DNA of 64,000 nt from Elysia crispata (GCA_033675545.1 JAWDGP010005026.1:162501-226500), one strand, 5' to 3'. Counted from the first letter of the stretch, positions 1 through 14,000 are shown. The notes: a model not told the origin generated them from the letters alone. Translations and numbers: made by a program.

Positions 1-494
1 GCGAATGCCTATACGATGTGTTTGCGGTAGCCGGAAACCTCTAGCTAAACACAATGCTAAAGCATGAATCGCTATAACCCTTGTTAGCATATCAACAGAT
101 TGTGCCTGTGCTTAGCAAAATAAACCGTTCTTGATGTTTGAAGCAATGACGCTAAAACAATGCCCAGGCAATATTTAAAACGCCGCAATATCAAAGAAAT
201 CTTCTAAAAGCCTTTGAATGTTAGATAAAGGTCAATGAATTTAACAACGTTATAAAACTCTTTGTAACATCTTGTTCCCTTTACCTGTGCAAAAGTTTTC
301 TCTCTATTAAAAAAAAAACTTCTGTGTCAAAGAACTTCTGTAATTTAACAATCAAACGAAAACTGAATAAATAGCATTCTCCTGTGAATAAAAGCTTTAC
401 ATCAATAACAAATCAAACAGTTAATAAAATCAGTCGTATTAGGTAAGAAGAGAAAAGCCTTGGCATTAGAAAGAGAGATATTGAGGGAGCAAGT

Positions 495-496
<2 letters not shown>
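1..496. other. Intergenic, nothing recognised
   Basis: AT-rich sequence without credible frames, RNA genes or repeats apart from short A runs. Confidence 0.6.
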
Positions 497-578
<82 letters not shown>

Positions 579-645
579 GAGTAACAGAGGTGAGATAGAA
601 AGGGGGAAGAGAGAGAGAGAGAGAGAAGAGAGAGAAATGAAGCGA
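497..645. repeat. (GA)n microsatellite
   Basis: Pure GA from about 499 to 574, then impure purine-rich sequence to 645. Confidence 0.97.
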
Positions 646-895
646 CGGAGGGGAAGCTAGAAGAAAAAAAAATCAAGTTTAAATCTTGAACTTATCTTAA
701 AGAACGTTTAACCGCTTTCATGAAATGTTTTTGAATTAATTTTGTTTACGATTCAAATGCAACGCGCGCGATATCGTTGAACATTACTTTTATCAAAACA
801 GTGTTTTACGGAGGGATTGTCTGGGTAAACAGCATAAATCTTGGAATTGGAGTTTTGTTAAAAAGTTTGTAGTGGAATTTCAAGAAAAAAAAGAC

Positions 896-1372
896 AAAAG
901 AAAAAAGAAGAAAAAGAAGAAGAAGAGGAGGAGGAAGAAGAAGAAGAAGAAGAAGAAGAAGAAGAAGAAGAAGAAGAAGAAGAAGAAGAAGAAGAAGAAG
1001 AAGAAGAAGAAGAAGAAGAAGAAGAAGAAGGAGGAGGAGGAGGAGGAGAAGAAGAAGAAGAAGAAGAAGAAGAAGAAGAGGAGGAGGAGGAGGAAGAAGA
1101 AGAGGAAAAGGAAGAGGAAGAAGAAGAAGAAGCAGAAGAAGAAGGAGAAGAAGAAGAAGAAGAAGAAGAAGAAGAAGAAGAAGAAGAAGAAGAAGAAGAA
1201 GAAGAAGAAGAAGAAGAAGAAGAAGAAGAAGAAGAAGAAGAAGAAGAAGAAGAAGAAGAAGAAGAAGAAGAAGAAGAAGAAGAAGAAGAAGAAGAAGAAG
1301 AAGAAGAAGAAGAAGAAGAAGAAGAAGAAGAAGAAGAAGAAGAAGAAGAAGAAGAAGAAGAAGAAGAAAGAA
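896..1372. repeat. (GAA)n tract, about 475 bp
   Basis: GAA repeats with GAG/GGA interruptions in the first half and an uninterrupted run of about 73 triplets from 1150 to 1370. All-purine on one strand. Confidence 0.98.
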
Positions 1373-2699
1373 TTTAAAAGATGCATGAGGGAAAGAGGTT
1401 ACGACACGAAACTCCATAAAATATCTAATCTTTTGCATCCTTTATTTTTGTTTCACAAGTGTTTCCTCTTAATACCTGGCAGATATGCCCCTCCTATTTG
1501 AAGTATCTTCTTACAAAAAAGTAAATGATATAATAAAATACAAACCGTTTTTCTGAATAATGTCATCCAACTGTCAGTTGTCTTGTGGCACGTTAAATTC
1601 CTTGCAGCACACAAAACAATAATTTCCCGAAATAATCATATCGTTCAACAGCATTGTCACTAGCTTACTGTTAAAATTCTCATTTGGTAAGTACCTCCCT
1701 CAAATTCCTAGATTCGATCAAAAGCAAAAACAAATAGACGGTAAAAAATGCACTGTCTTACATATAAAACTGTAACCGAAAGTATCTAAACTCTAAGATC
1801 AGCAACACTTGTATTTTTATCGTCACCTAATGAAACATAAAATGATACGAAATGAGATGGGGTTCATATTTTCTTTTTAAAGTTATTATCTATAACAGAG
1901 AAAAATTAGGCTACATTTAAAATCCCTTTACAATTTAAACTTTTAATTAAGGGTGTCAAATTGTTTCCAAGAGTATTAAATGGAGAAAATTCTAATACGA
2001 TATGTGATAAACACCTTTTTTAAAAATCTGATCTCAATCAACACTAATCTTACAGCATAAATTTTTATGTTTTTGAGAGTTTTTGCTTAGCCGTTTGGTC
2101 AGAATTATTCAAGATACACGTTGCTTCTTCACCGATGTGAAAACGTGGTGGTGAAGCGAGTGTGAGCCGCTAAGACAGACCTATGCTGAATCTAGATCTA
2201 GATCTAAGTCTCCGTTTAGATTTGACTCCTAAACATCCTCTCAACTTATCATCTCAATTTGGAACGTATGGATCAATCACATCTAGATTTAAACTTAAGG
2301 CTAAAGCTCTGATTTTTTATGATCTTCATCTAGCCTATGATGCAACCTGTTACGATGATTGACATTTTGTTGTGGCAAAATCTAAGTGGGAAAAAAAACC
2401 GTTATCATTAACCATTAACCTTAAGATATGACTTGATTAGATCAAGTCTAGTCGTACAGGCCGACAGTTTCTAATTATACACTTCACTAAAACGTCATAA
2501 TACTATTGACATAACAATCTAGGCCCTAGATCTAGGTCTAGATCTAAAGTGGATAGTTAGTTTCATTTACAACACTAATTAGCTATGATCAAGAGGGCGA
2601 TACAAAACCCATCGGAAAGCAATAAAGCTTGTTTTACAATAACTACACCACACCACAACCCAACCACTGACGTGCATTAGTGGAAGCGAATAGAAAATC
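1373..2699. other. Intergenic, nothing recognised
   Basis: AT-rich unique sequence. It contains the CTAGATCT-type motifs at 2191 and 2526-2545 and no credible gene. Confidence 0.55.
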
Positions 2700-2960
2700 A
2701 CATTTATCCATTCAAATCTTGACGAAGTCACTCCGGATCGAAAGTGCCACTCACTCCACCCTAGGGTTATTCCACTCCATGCCGCTGGTGTATCCGCCGA
2801 GGCCTACATAAAAATGGAGGAGACGGCCCGGCTGAACTCACCCCAACTCACACGCGCGCTCACGGCGAGATGGAGCTAGGAGTCCCGCGCGCAACGCCGT
2901 GTGCACATGCCCAGGAACATGTCTGTCAAGTTGCCGTAGGCAATGTGTGTGTGCTCTGGT
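2700..2960 (+). promoter_or_regulatory. GC- and CpG-rich patch with TATA-like box
   Basis: In otherwise AT-rich DNA this stretch has many CpGs (ACACGCGCGCTCACGGCGAG) and a TATA-like CATAAAAA at 2807. Two very short frames start just after it (ATG at 2815 and 2870; 21 and 32 codons). It could be a promoter with the first exon of an unseen plus-strand gene. No downstream exon was recognised. Confidence 0.25.
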
Positions 2961-3109
2961 GTAATTGACTTAAGTGTGTGTGATAAGGGATCTTTCCTTT
3001 TCTTATCCTTTCTTGCTTCGATCATTTAGAGGATATGACGCCTAAAGGATTGCGTATTGCATTATAATAGATATAGTTTTAGAAACGTCAAAACAAACAA
3101 AGGCAGAGT

Positions 3110-3140
3110 GAGAGAGAGAGAGAGAGTTTGAGAGAAAGAG

Positions 3141-3227
<87 letters not shown>

Positions 3228-3275
3228 GTTGAGACAGACAGACACACAGACAAAGAAATAGAGAAGGAAAGATAG

Positions 3276-3364
<89 letters not shown>

Positions 3365-3367
3365 GAG
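3110..3367. repeat. (GA)n microsatellite in two blocks
   Basis: GA runs at about 3112-3221 and 3280-3360 separated by a GACA-rich bridge. Confidence 0.97.
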
Positions 3368-3517
3368 AGGAAAGAGTAACTGAAATAGAGCGAAAAATAT
3401 CTCCTCTTTCTATAACTCTCTTCTCCTTCTCTGCTTTTTTAAAATAGTTCTGTATGAAGGAGGTCATTCTCATCATATTATTAGTAATCATAAAGTTAAT
3501 AATTATAATAACAAAAA

Positions 3518-3912
<395 letters not shown>

Positions 3913-4243
3913 TTACAATTTTTTTTCTTCTTGCCCTCTTCTTGTGCTAGATTGATGGTCCTTGTCAGCGTATGATGAAATCTCCTGCGGAAGACTCAGA
4001 GGAAACTTGTTCTTGTACTTCCTAGTTTCAAGCAGGATAGTTACCTTGTTCGTGGTTTTCTTCTTGAAGGTTAACCCTTTTCTGGGGTTTCGACCGCTTG
4101 ATGATAAAAGAACAGGGGTGGGTTGGGGTGTATATCAATATTTCTCCGCGAGTTTTTTAGTGCATTTTTTTTATTTTGATTTTTTTATCATAAAGGCAGG
4201 TAGTTAGAGAAAGAGAGAAAAAATGTGCGTGAAAAGATGAAAT

Positions 4244-4260
4244 GGGGGGGGGGGGGGGGG

Positions 4261-4336
<76 letters not shown>
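4244..4336. repeat. G run plus (GA)n
   Basis: About 20 consecutive G followed by about 36 GA units. Confidence 0.97.
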
Positions 4337-4339
<3 letters not shown>

Positions 4340-4670
4340 GTAAAAAAGAAATAAATTGAAAAAAAGATACGAGACAAAAAAAAATTAGAGATTTAAGAAA
4401 CTGAAGTGGGAATAAGCCTTCAAGAGGGGCAAATAGAGTGAAGAGAGGGGAAAAGAAATCGAAATGGTAATGAAGAAATGAAGGGAACAGAGAGAAAAAG
4501 AGAGAAAGCGAGAGAGACAAAGAGACGGAAAGATAGAGAGAGAACAAAGATCAACACAGAGAAAGAAAGAGAGTTGCCGAAATAAAAAGAGAAATTCATA
4601 AAAATAAGATACAGAACTTTGATAAATAGTTTGAAAAATATATATAAGTAGAAAGACCAATTATAGTTAT

Positions 4671-4763
<93 letters not shown>

Positions 4764-4812
4764 GAGAGAGAGACAGAGAGAGATACAGAGAGAGAGAAGG
4801 GAGGGGGGGGGG
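4671..4812. repeat. (TA)n then (GA)n and GACA repeats
   Basis: TA to about 4712, GA to 4747, then impure GA/GACA and a short G run. Confidence 0.95.
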
Positions 4813-5512
4813 GGAGGCGCATCATAGATGTAAGATTGAGAGGGAAATATTTTTTTCCACCTTTTAGGGTGGTTAGATAGAGCAGTCCTAGGTGGAAATG
4901 AGAAGGTGGAGAAATTTTACTCAAATTTCCACAACTTAAGTTTATAAACATACCCTCATTGTCGGCTTATTTAAAAAAAAGTAAAAAAAAAACGAACCAA
5001 AAAAAACAAAAAAACAAAAACAACAACAACAAAAAACCCCAAACTCTTCCTTCACCTATACTAATATAAGATATCAACCGTTTTCTGAAAAAAAAAACTA
5101 CATTGGTTTTAGATGGTTGCTTTACTTAATTAGGTAAATTTTTTCTTAATTTTCTTCGTACACTGTTAAAATTTAGACATAAAGGCCTTGACCTTTACTT
5201 AACACCACAAGTGAAAAAAAATGATAGATAGATAAGTATAAATATATAGATAGAGAGTTATAGAGGCGGACAGACGAACAGGCAGGCAGAAATTAGACGA
5301 ACAGACGGACATACAGTCAAAGAGATAGACTGAGAACATTTTTTTTGTGCGTTATGTTATCAATGGGAAGAGCAAAAAGTGCTGAGAAAAGTGAGAAACG
5401 AATACAAGAAGAGAGAAAGAGAGAAGTAGTAGAAGGCAGAGAGAGAGGGAGGGAGAGAGAGAAACAAAAAGAGCGAGAAAGAGAGAGAAATAGAGAGAAA
5501 GAGAGAGAAATA

Positions 5513-5895
5513 GAGATAAAGTTATACCTCCTATAGCTATTATATTATTCCTATTCTCCGCGTGGATTTAGCAATGAAAATGATAACGTTGCATTTCCTA
5601 TAATTTTATTATTATTCATATTCTGCGCGTAGATCTAGCTATGGAAATGATAAAGTTGTATCTCCTATAATTCTACTATGCATGCTCTACACTTAGATAA
5701 GCTATCGAAATGATAAAGCTGTATCTCCTATAATTATATTATTATTCATATAATACGCGTAGATTTAGCTATCGAAATGATAAAGTTATAACTCCTATAG
5801 TTATATTATTTTTCATGTTATACGCGTAGATTTAGCTATCGAAATGATAAAATAGTATCTCCTATAATTCTACTATTGTGCATAAATATCCTACG
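5513..5895. repeat. About 66-bp tandem repeat, about six diverged copies
   Basis: Recurring blocks of the form GATAAAGTTGTATCTCCTAT, then an AT-rich stretch, then ACGCGTAGATTTAGCTAT return every 61-70 bp. Copies differ by several bases, so the array is older than the 78-bp and 40-bp arrays. Confidence 0.85.
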
Positions 5896-6514
5896 CGTAA
5901 ATTTTGCAAATAATATTTACTATGAACATTTGAAGAGATAATGTTTTAATTTCCATTAAAAATCTTAATATAAATTAGAAATGAATAATCAAACTTACTC
6001 TACTCGTACATAAATTTTCAAACAAATTGACGGATGCATTAATTCGTTTTGCTCACTGCCATTACCGCTTCCTTTCTCACTCAAGCTGTAGTTTGAAATT
6101 TCAAAATTGATTAGATCTAGTCTCTGGAGCAGCGTTTAGAGTTCCTGTTTACTTGCGTGAAAGCATTGCTATGTCTTCCAAAGATCACCCTGGATCCGTC
6201 AACGGCACAGTATATCTAGCACAGTAACCTTATTTTTTTTCCACTGATCTTTCTATTACTCTTTTTTTCCAACATTTTACCTGTGATCTAGACGTGCCAC
6301 CTGTTTTCCACGTTTTTTGATTTAGGTCTCTTTTTTAACTTCGTAGGAGGAGAACCCTCGAATCTGTTTACCTTTCTTCGGAAGGCAAAACAGTCTGGTT
6401 GCCGTGAGTCCTCTTGGTTTCCTGTTACACCAGATGAGCTATCTTATGTTTGTAAAAAGAACCTTTGCTTACTCTTACTAGAACTTAACCCACATCTGAG
6501 CAGCCCAGCTGAAA

Positions 6515-6760
6515 GTGTTTTTACGTCATTTCGACACAGCTCCGCTCACCTTACTCAATCTTAACTGAAGCCCACGTTAAAATTATAAACTCAGCTGAAC
6601 CCACCAGCTTTATATATAGACATCCTTCCCCCCTCTAACCTTTCCTGAAGAAGTACAGCATCGCAGTCATGTCTATTCTAATCAAGGGGAGATCATTATA
6701 GCCATGCTTCATGGCAGGTCGCCCTGGAGATCAATAAAAGTGGCAGGGCGAGTTCATTTT
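6515..6760 (+). promoter_or_regulatory. CRE-like and TATA-like promoter candidate
   Basis: TTACGTCA at 6521 (CREB/ATF-type half palindrome) is followed 90 bp later by a TATATATA at 6611 and a pyrimidine-rich stretch. A short frame begins at 6704 but runs straight into a CT microsatellite, so no credible gene follows. Confidence 0.2.
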
Positions 6761-6778
6761 CTGCAATCATTATTCTTT

Positions 6779-6873
<95 letters not shown>
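6779..6873. repeat. (CT)n microsatellite
   Basis: About 47 uninterrupted CT units. Confidence 0.97.
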
Positions 6874-6877
<4 letters not shown>

Positions 6878-9205
6878 AGCTCTGAAGTCGTTGTGAAAAC
6901 TGATATTCAAATAAAAAATTATGATGTATTTCTTCAATTTTTTTCTATAAAAAATTGTTTCCATAGAGCTGCAATTCTAAGTATAAAAATTAAAAAAAAC
7001 AACAACAAAACAAAACAAAATACAAAAACGACAACAACAAAATCACACACACACTATAAAAAAACTCATAATCTCTCTTTCTCTGTTTTTTTTTTCTATA
7101 TAACGTTTTCATATAAAAGCCGAGATAATTACATAGATAGACCAATCAACCGGAAAAGTGACAAGCAATTCAGACTTCTGTGTTATTGATCTACTTCATT
7201 TCATTAATAAAAGCTAAATTATCCCTGATAGGAAGAAACGTGTAAAGAGCCATTAGAAAGCCGACATGTACTTTCTGACTTTGTTCTGTTCTACATATAT
7301 ACTTAAAAAGTTGAATAGGTAGATCACTATGACACTTTCGTAGAAATTTGTGACGCTTTCTGATACAGTAAATCATTATTTCACCGTTCATGGCAGACTG
7401 GCCTTGTAAAACTTCTCAATCTATCAATTTAGAGTTCTATATTTTTCTGTTATCGCCTTTAGAAAATCTTTCCTACAGCGACTCTTTTTCAAATGGTCTT
7501 GTCAGTAAACTTGAACAAATAAATCTTAGGTAAAATTGTCTTCTGGAATATCTACGGAAACATAAAAAACCAATAGATCTCTTTACTGGTACCAATGACG
7601 TAAGACAATCATGATTTTTATAGAGCCACCAAATCACAAGCAACCATAATTAGTGCCAACAAAGTTACAATGCTTGAAGCATTGGTGCTTTCTCAATGGA
7701 GAATAGTGTACAATATTATTATAAAAGTCGTTTTAAGATCATTCCTTTTCACAGGTTAACCTTTTTTTCATGATTTAATTAGAGGCTGGCACAGTGATGT
7801 TGTAACTGCATTTCAAACTGCTACACTTCTATCTCAATTTATTGAATCGCATCACACTTGTTGATCTGTAAATACAACAACACTAACAAATAAAGGCGAT
7901 ATAAACTACATTAAAATGTTAATGCGGATTAGTGTGTGGGATATCAGGAAAACAAAATAATTTGTCACAGTAGCGAGTTGAAGATCTTCATGCTTAAGAA
8001 ATCTTTAGTTCTGCATTTATAGCGTTGTTAGAAAGATTTATGGGATTATAAGTCACTCTGTTTTGTGGCCGACTCTGATACGAACACTTTATTTTAGGTA
8101 GACCATACAGGTGGGATAGAATTCTGTGTTTTGATATTGCTATTTCAGGTGCTGTTGATGTGATAATCATGCATATCAGTCTTTCTCATTGTGTTTGCTG
8201 CTGCGGTCCGAACCCACACCTCCACTTTGTTAACAACTGCCACGTGGTTCCCAGTGTAGTTGAAAATAGATACTTTATGTTTATTTATGCAAAAGTCACT
8301 CTTCTGATCATCTCATCTAAAATTCACTGTGAACACCAAACTGATGTCTGAATACAACTTGAAGTCAGAATAAAATGTTAACCGTAGTCTTCTCCTCCCT
8401 ACAAGTGTTGCGTCGGTTGTTTTGTTATAAAAATAAAGCAAGTCAATGATGTGCGCTATTCCTCCAATGCACTGCTTGTCTCGTTTGCAGTAATGTGAGC
8501 ACTTGGAGTTTCGTAACATTTTACCGTTCTATCCCAACGTTACAATTATCTGTTACTTTTTTTTCTTTTTTCTTTTGGGCTATAATTATTCCTTTGAGAT
8601 CGAATACCCTTTTCTGATCTGAAGTAATGATCGCTGTGCGACCTGGTTAATCCTGCGCCTGAAGGAGGATAAATCTAGTCTCGATGTCAGAGCCTGGCGT
8701 GGCGCTTGACGAGAAGACTGCCAGAGCCGGGTGAGTTAGCCAGGGCCATTAGTCTTGGGGTTGGACCCGGCACAGTCTACTCCCACATAAACGATTTTGT
8801 AACCTTGCATTGGAGAAACTTCCTGTAAGGAGTTACAGACAAAAACTAACAGGTATTATATTCTGAATTGTCTTATTCTTTTTTATAAATGTTGCATTCA
8901 TTACACAATTAAAAAAAATCCATTATGTTGAAGATGCTCTTTTTTGTAATTTTTGTGAAGCTTCAAATGATTGATATCAAATATTCAGCAACTTTCAAGA
9001 AGCGTGTACTTAGCTGAGGTAAAACCCATTGGTTAATTTTTCTTTGACTTGATCTATAACTTTTGGTTCTCTAATATTTCATCAAAAGGTAAAATGTAGT
9101 GACTCAGAATTGTTGGTTCTTATTCCAGAAATCGTCATGAGGCATGACCACGTTACATTCATTTGTAGAAGCATTGGTATAATCCAAAAAACACAATCTA
9201 ATATG
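6874..9205. other. Intergenic, no gene recognised
   Basis: Mostly AT-rich. A GC-richer patch at about 8635-8790 (GTGCGACCTGGTTAATCC, GCCAGAGCCGGGTGAG) stands out and may be a fragment of a dispersed repeat; no frame or RNA fold was supported. Confidence 0.5.
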
Positions 9206-10113
9206 CTTGAACCATATCAAAAATTTTGTGAGTTTACAAAAAGGGAAAATGGTACTTTATTACGGTCGTGGCCTGATTGCTATTAAAATGGTGATATTTG
9301 TGAACATGAGATCTCCGGGCAGTGTCTGTTTGTAGACGGTGTCGTATAAAAGAAAAGTCCTGTCTTACAACCAACTGAGTCTAGATCGTTATCCGATTGC
9401 TGCCTACAAAAACGCTTGTAAAGTTCATGTAATAGTTAAATCTTTCGGGTCATTTGAACATATACTTGAAAATGAAAATAGCATCAACTAAATTTCTGCA
9501 TTGGTTATGGTTTCCATGACTTATTATTGACTACAAGCCATTAGTTTCGACGTTCTTTTGTCTAAAAATTACTAGATATAAATTAAAGCCATATAAGTGT
9601 TAAATTAAATGAAGTGAAACCAAACATTAAATACAAAGCTTACAAGTCACAGATATTATCTTGAACCATATCAAAAATTTTGTGAGTTTACAAAAAGGGA
9701 AAATGGTACCTTATTACGGTCGTGGCCTGATTGCTATTAAAATGGTGATATTTGTGAACATGAGATCTCCGGGCAGTGTCTGTTTGTAGACGGTGTCGTA
9801 TAAAAGAAAAGTCCTGTCTTACAACCAACTGAGTCTAGATCGTTATCCGATTGCTGCCTACAAAAACGCTTGTAAAGTTCATATAATAGTTAAATCTTTC
9901 GGGTCATTTGAACATATACTTGAAAATGAAAATAGCATCAACTAAATTTCTGCATTGGTTATGGTTTCCATGACTTATTATTGACTACAAGCCATTAGTT
10001 TCGACGTTCTTTTGTCTAAAAACTACTAGATATAAATTAAAGCCATATAAGTGTTAAATTAAATGAAGTGAAACCAAACATTAAATACAAAGCTTACAAG
10101 TCACAGATATTAT
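9206..10113. repeat. 454-bp tandem duplication
   Basis: Two head-to-tail copies, 9206-9659 and 9660-10113, starting CTTGAACCATATCAAAAATT. By eye only about three positions differ (for example GGTACT/GGTACC and CATGTAAT/CATATAAT), so the duplication is recent or the copies are being homogenised. No gene is recognised inside it. Confidence 0.95.
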
Positions 10114-12429
10114 CTTGAGTAACAATGATTAAGCTAGTCTGATTTTTCTGAACTTTAAACCGAAGATCTATTTTTTGTTTCTTACTTGCGCATAGCATGA
10201 CTTCATTTTGGATAACCTTTTGACAAAGATGACTTGATTCTACAGTTTTGTGCAGCTCACTTTGCGACTAACGTTGAATCACTGATCACCAATATTTTAT
10301 GATTTCTGCAAACCCAAAATTTCAAGAAACTTTTGAAAAACAATTTTAATTCAGCCGGGCGAAATTTCAAAGAAGTCGCACAGCCGGGCAACTGACAACA
10401 AATTGAAATGTCCTCAACAGATATCTGGATATGGAAACTTAAACCCGTCGATATTGAGGTGATAGCTCGTTTCCACGCTCAGGACTATCAGGATGGCGAA
10501 GCAGCAATGGTTATGCTACACTTGGATCGATGAACCGCTCAGACTTTTAATTGGTATCTATAAGCTTTGGGTTAAAATTTAAAAGCTTTTAAGCTTCAAA
10601 TGGGAAAGCTGTTAGTCCTTAGCGGTTGAATCAATGCTGGAAGAAGCGCAGGATTGCCTGAAACAAAAAGAGAAGAATTGTATTTCTTGGTCCAAGTTGT
10701 GAGTCTCAGATAACACATTCACTGTTTTTTTAGTAACGAACTTTTTGTTTTTATTTTTACTTTATTTGTTATCTAACTACAATTATTTTATGAGACCCCG
10801 ATAAAGAAAAAATGTCTAAAGAAAAGTATTTATGCCTGAAGTTCATCGCAATAAAAGTTACTAAGACAATGTATCTTGTTCACCAAAACCTTTTTTTAAC
10901 CTTTTTCCCTAGAGCTTCTGATGATTGACAAAAGCACAGGCTTCATATCTAATTAAAAAACTTTTTCAGAGCTCACACCGAGAAGGAAGTCTTTGAGGAA
11001 ATAGTTTAGAAAGCTTTCTTGGGATAATCGGTTGGGAAAGGGCCATTGAATCCTGTTTCATTTGGTTGAAGAGAGACAATTATTCGAATGGTTTACATTA
11101 TATGAGGAGTCTTAAAATCATCTTTTTAAAATGTGTCTATGTTGTAATGTCCCAGTTGTTTTGTTCAGTTTAAGGGGATCTGTGTTTAACAGATTGCTAT
11201 CCAAAGAAAAAGCCGAGTGGAGTTGTATTGATAGTTCCAAAACAGAAAAGAGTTTTAAAAGCCTTGAAAGACTAAAATACAACTAGTTGGAATAAGTCAC
11301 GTTATTTTGCAGAGATAAAACAAAATCAATTCGAATTTTTCACTATGCTACACGTTTAAATCCAATGAAATCGGCACTTCCCTTGCATCATTTTCTTGTG
11401 CATTATATTTTGTTTTGAATTATAAGAAAAATTCACTTATCCCGTGCAACGCATTATTAATTTGTCCCAAGCAATTTATGGCATTTATTTGACATTTTGT
11501 ACTGTGCGGAAAACTCATTATTGGATGCAACATTTAGGACGGACCAGAGATGAACAAGGCTCTGCAAATTGTCCTCAAATTGTACAAAAATCAGCTGTGA
11601 CACTTTTCCTCCTTATGTGAGGCCTTTATTAGGCGCTTGCGAGCATTGGTATAACCGTGAGTGGTTGAACCATTGAGGTCCGAGACCTCAATACCGCGGC
11701 ATATTGGAGAATACGCTTTGATTCTCTGACTCTTGAGTGCCCAGGTGTCTGACGACAAGTACAAAGGGCACGCATTTTTGTTCAAACCTTTTTTCACTCA
11801 AAGCCCTCTTCTAACCATAGATAAATTGTACCTGGACTTTAAGATCCACAATGCTTGTAGCATCTATTAGCGAAAACATAATGTGTGAGAAATGCTGTAA
11901 ACTGTGCAATACAGAAGGGCTTTCTTGCTAACAGCCACGACATTATGTTTACTGCTTTCCCAATTGTAACCAAGGTAAGGGGAAAAACCGTTCTTAAATA
12001 TTAACCGTTAGACAAACAAAAAAAAATACTGAGGGGAAAAAGCAAAACAGAACAGCAGAAGCAACTTTTTATCTTTTAGAGCGGTTTATGCAATATAAAT
12101 TCAGTAAAAGTATTTCCAATATCAATATGGTTCCTTAATACCGTAGATTTGGGCCATTTATTTGAAAGCATCACCTTTCTCAAATCCAGAAATGCGGTTC
12201 TGAGCCAGAACACTTTGAATTTTTCATGAAGGACGGTGAAATTTAAAATGCTCGAACTCATAAATAATAGAGATTTTTACAAAATAAAAGAAAAATGATC
12301 AGAAGTTCTATTCATTTGTGAATACTATGAAGTTAATTACATGTACATGTAGTACTTTTGACACAAGGCAAGCAAAAAGACACTCTAGGATAGTAGTTTT
12401 TATGTAAACATAATATCTTCAAGACAACG
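10114..12429. other. Intergenic, no gene recognised
   Basis: AT-rich. A 42-codon plus-strand frame from 10411 (MSSTDIWIWKLKPVDIEVIA) looks protein-like but is isolated and unassigned. At 11640-11700 a B-box-like GGTTCAACC on the minus strand is too poor to call. Confidence 0.45.
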
Positions 12430-14000
12430 TGGATTATTGTAGCCTTTTATCTCACTCCTTTGCCACAAGTACGCTGACGATATCAAATGATCTAGATCTA
12501 CCCCTTGCACACTTAAACCATGAGACGTGCCACCTGCACAATCTGGCAGGAGCAGCCAACATGGAATCGCAAAATGGTGTCATACAGAGTCCACCACATC
12601 TCCTGCCTCTTGAGGAACCCATTAACACCGAAGATATCAAACGGCGTCAGACTTTCACCCCAACTCTATAAGACCAAAAACAAGCCTACTCTCAGAAGAA
12701 GACTTCTTTGGCCTCACAAATACAAACAACAACGAGAACAATCTGTAACTTAAACACACACAATCATCAACCTCTTCTTTTATATAAAAAAAAACCTCAG
12801 CTCCTGATCCACACCCAGCGCATCTGTAGAACTTAGTGGGCACATACACAGATTCTCTCGTCGACTCCATCTCTTTGAATGTTTCTACGTCGGAGACGAC
12901 GAGGAAGTAGACGACACTACACACTACCCACGCTTATCCTTACCTGCCTTTCTCTTCAAACCCAACTCTTTCACCCCTGATACTGGATGAGACTTAGCCT
13001 TAGACACCGTCACTAAGTGGGGGATGTCTGAAATTATGTCAGTAAGACCAAAAAAAAAAAAAAACAAGAAAAAAACAACAACAAAACACAATCTAATCTC
13101 CGCAACGAGGAGAAAGAAGCTCTTCAAGGGCTTAGAGATAATGAACATATTATCATCAAACTTGCTGATAATGGTGGGGCTATTGTGTTTATGAACACCA
13201 TCGATTATATTGGAAAGTGCACCAGGCAACTCGGAAATACATCTTAGTACTGGAAACTGGCTTCTGGATTAACTAATTCTTACTACAGAAAGATCAAAGA
13301 AGCAATAGAGAAATGGGTAGAGGATCAGGAAATTAGCTCAGAAACAGAAAAAGCCCTCCTAGTGCCTCAACCAACTCCGAGAAGGTTTTACATCCTTACT
13401 GAGACCCACAAAGCGAAAAACCCAGGGATGCTCATTATCAACGGGTGCCCCACAAAGATTATATCTCAGTTTGTGGACTACCATAAAATATGAAGGATCT
13501 GGTTAGCCAATCACCTTCATATGTGCAAGATGACATGGATTTCCTCCGAAAAAAACCCATTATTTTAATAACACAGACCTTCTTTCTTTAGAAACTCTAT
13601 CTGTACAGTGGATATCAACGCTCTGTACACTAACATCCCACAAGAGGAAGGTATGGACGCCTGTCCGAGAGAGTTGGAGGAAGACAATGACCTGCGAACT
13701 AAAACATCCCCCTCTTTCATCTGCATACTGAAGCATGTCATTTTTATGTTCAACTTTTTAAAATTTTCTTGACAACTCATACTAACAAACTCACTCACCG
13801 CTATGCGTACCTGTAAAGCCTTTACATACGCCAGTTTCTTCGTGAGGGTCCATCGAGAGGGGACTTCTAGGTTTTTTCCCAGAGACACCAGTGATGACAC
13901 CTTCCTCATTGAAACTCATGGCCTTGCTAAACTAGAAACATTCATCCAACATACAAATTTTAATAAATACCGATTCTACGCCCCATTGTATCGATTAAAA
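12430..14000 (+). mobile_element. Penelope-like retroelement fossil (reverse transcriptase part)
   Basis: Plus-strand fragments in this stretch read like the reverse transcriptase of Penelope-like elements: an upstream ALxxLRDNxxIIIKxADxGG-type segment, a (R)RFYxLxxxHKxxNPG segment, SYVxDxxDFL, YTNIPHEEG and a late FIDD-like region. The copy is clearly broken, with several breaks spread over its length, and no endonuclease part or terminal repeats could be recognised. It is an old, inactive fragment. The 5' limit is uncertain; the clearest part is 13090-13960. Confidence 0.75.

Noticed and set aside
872-1501. Long Lys- or Leu-rich frames on both strands
   Set aside because: They are translations of the GAA tract; length comes only from a stop-free trinucleotide repeat.
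3042-3491. Ser-Leu repeat frames in GA tracts (also near 4188, 6704, 32536, 36314, 51075 and 54746)
   Set aside because: These are dipeptide translations of GA/CT microsatellites.
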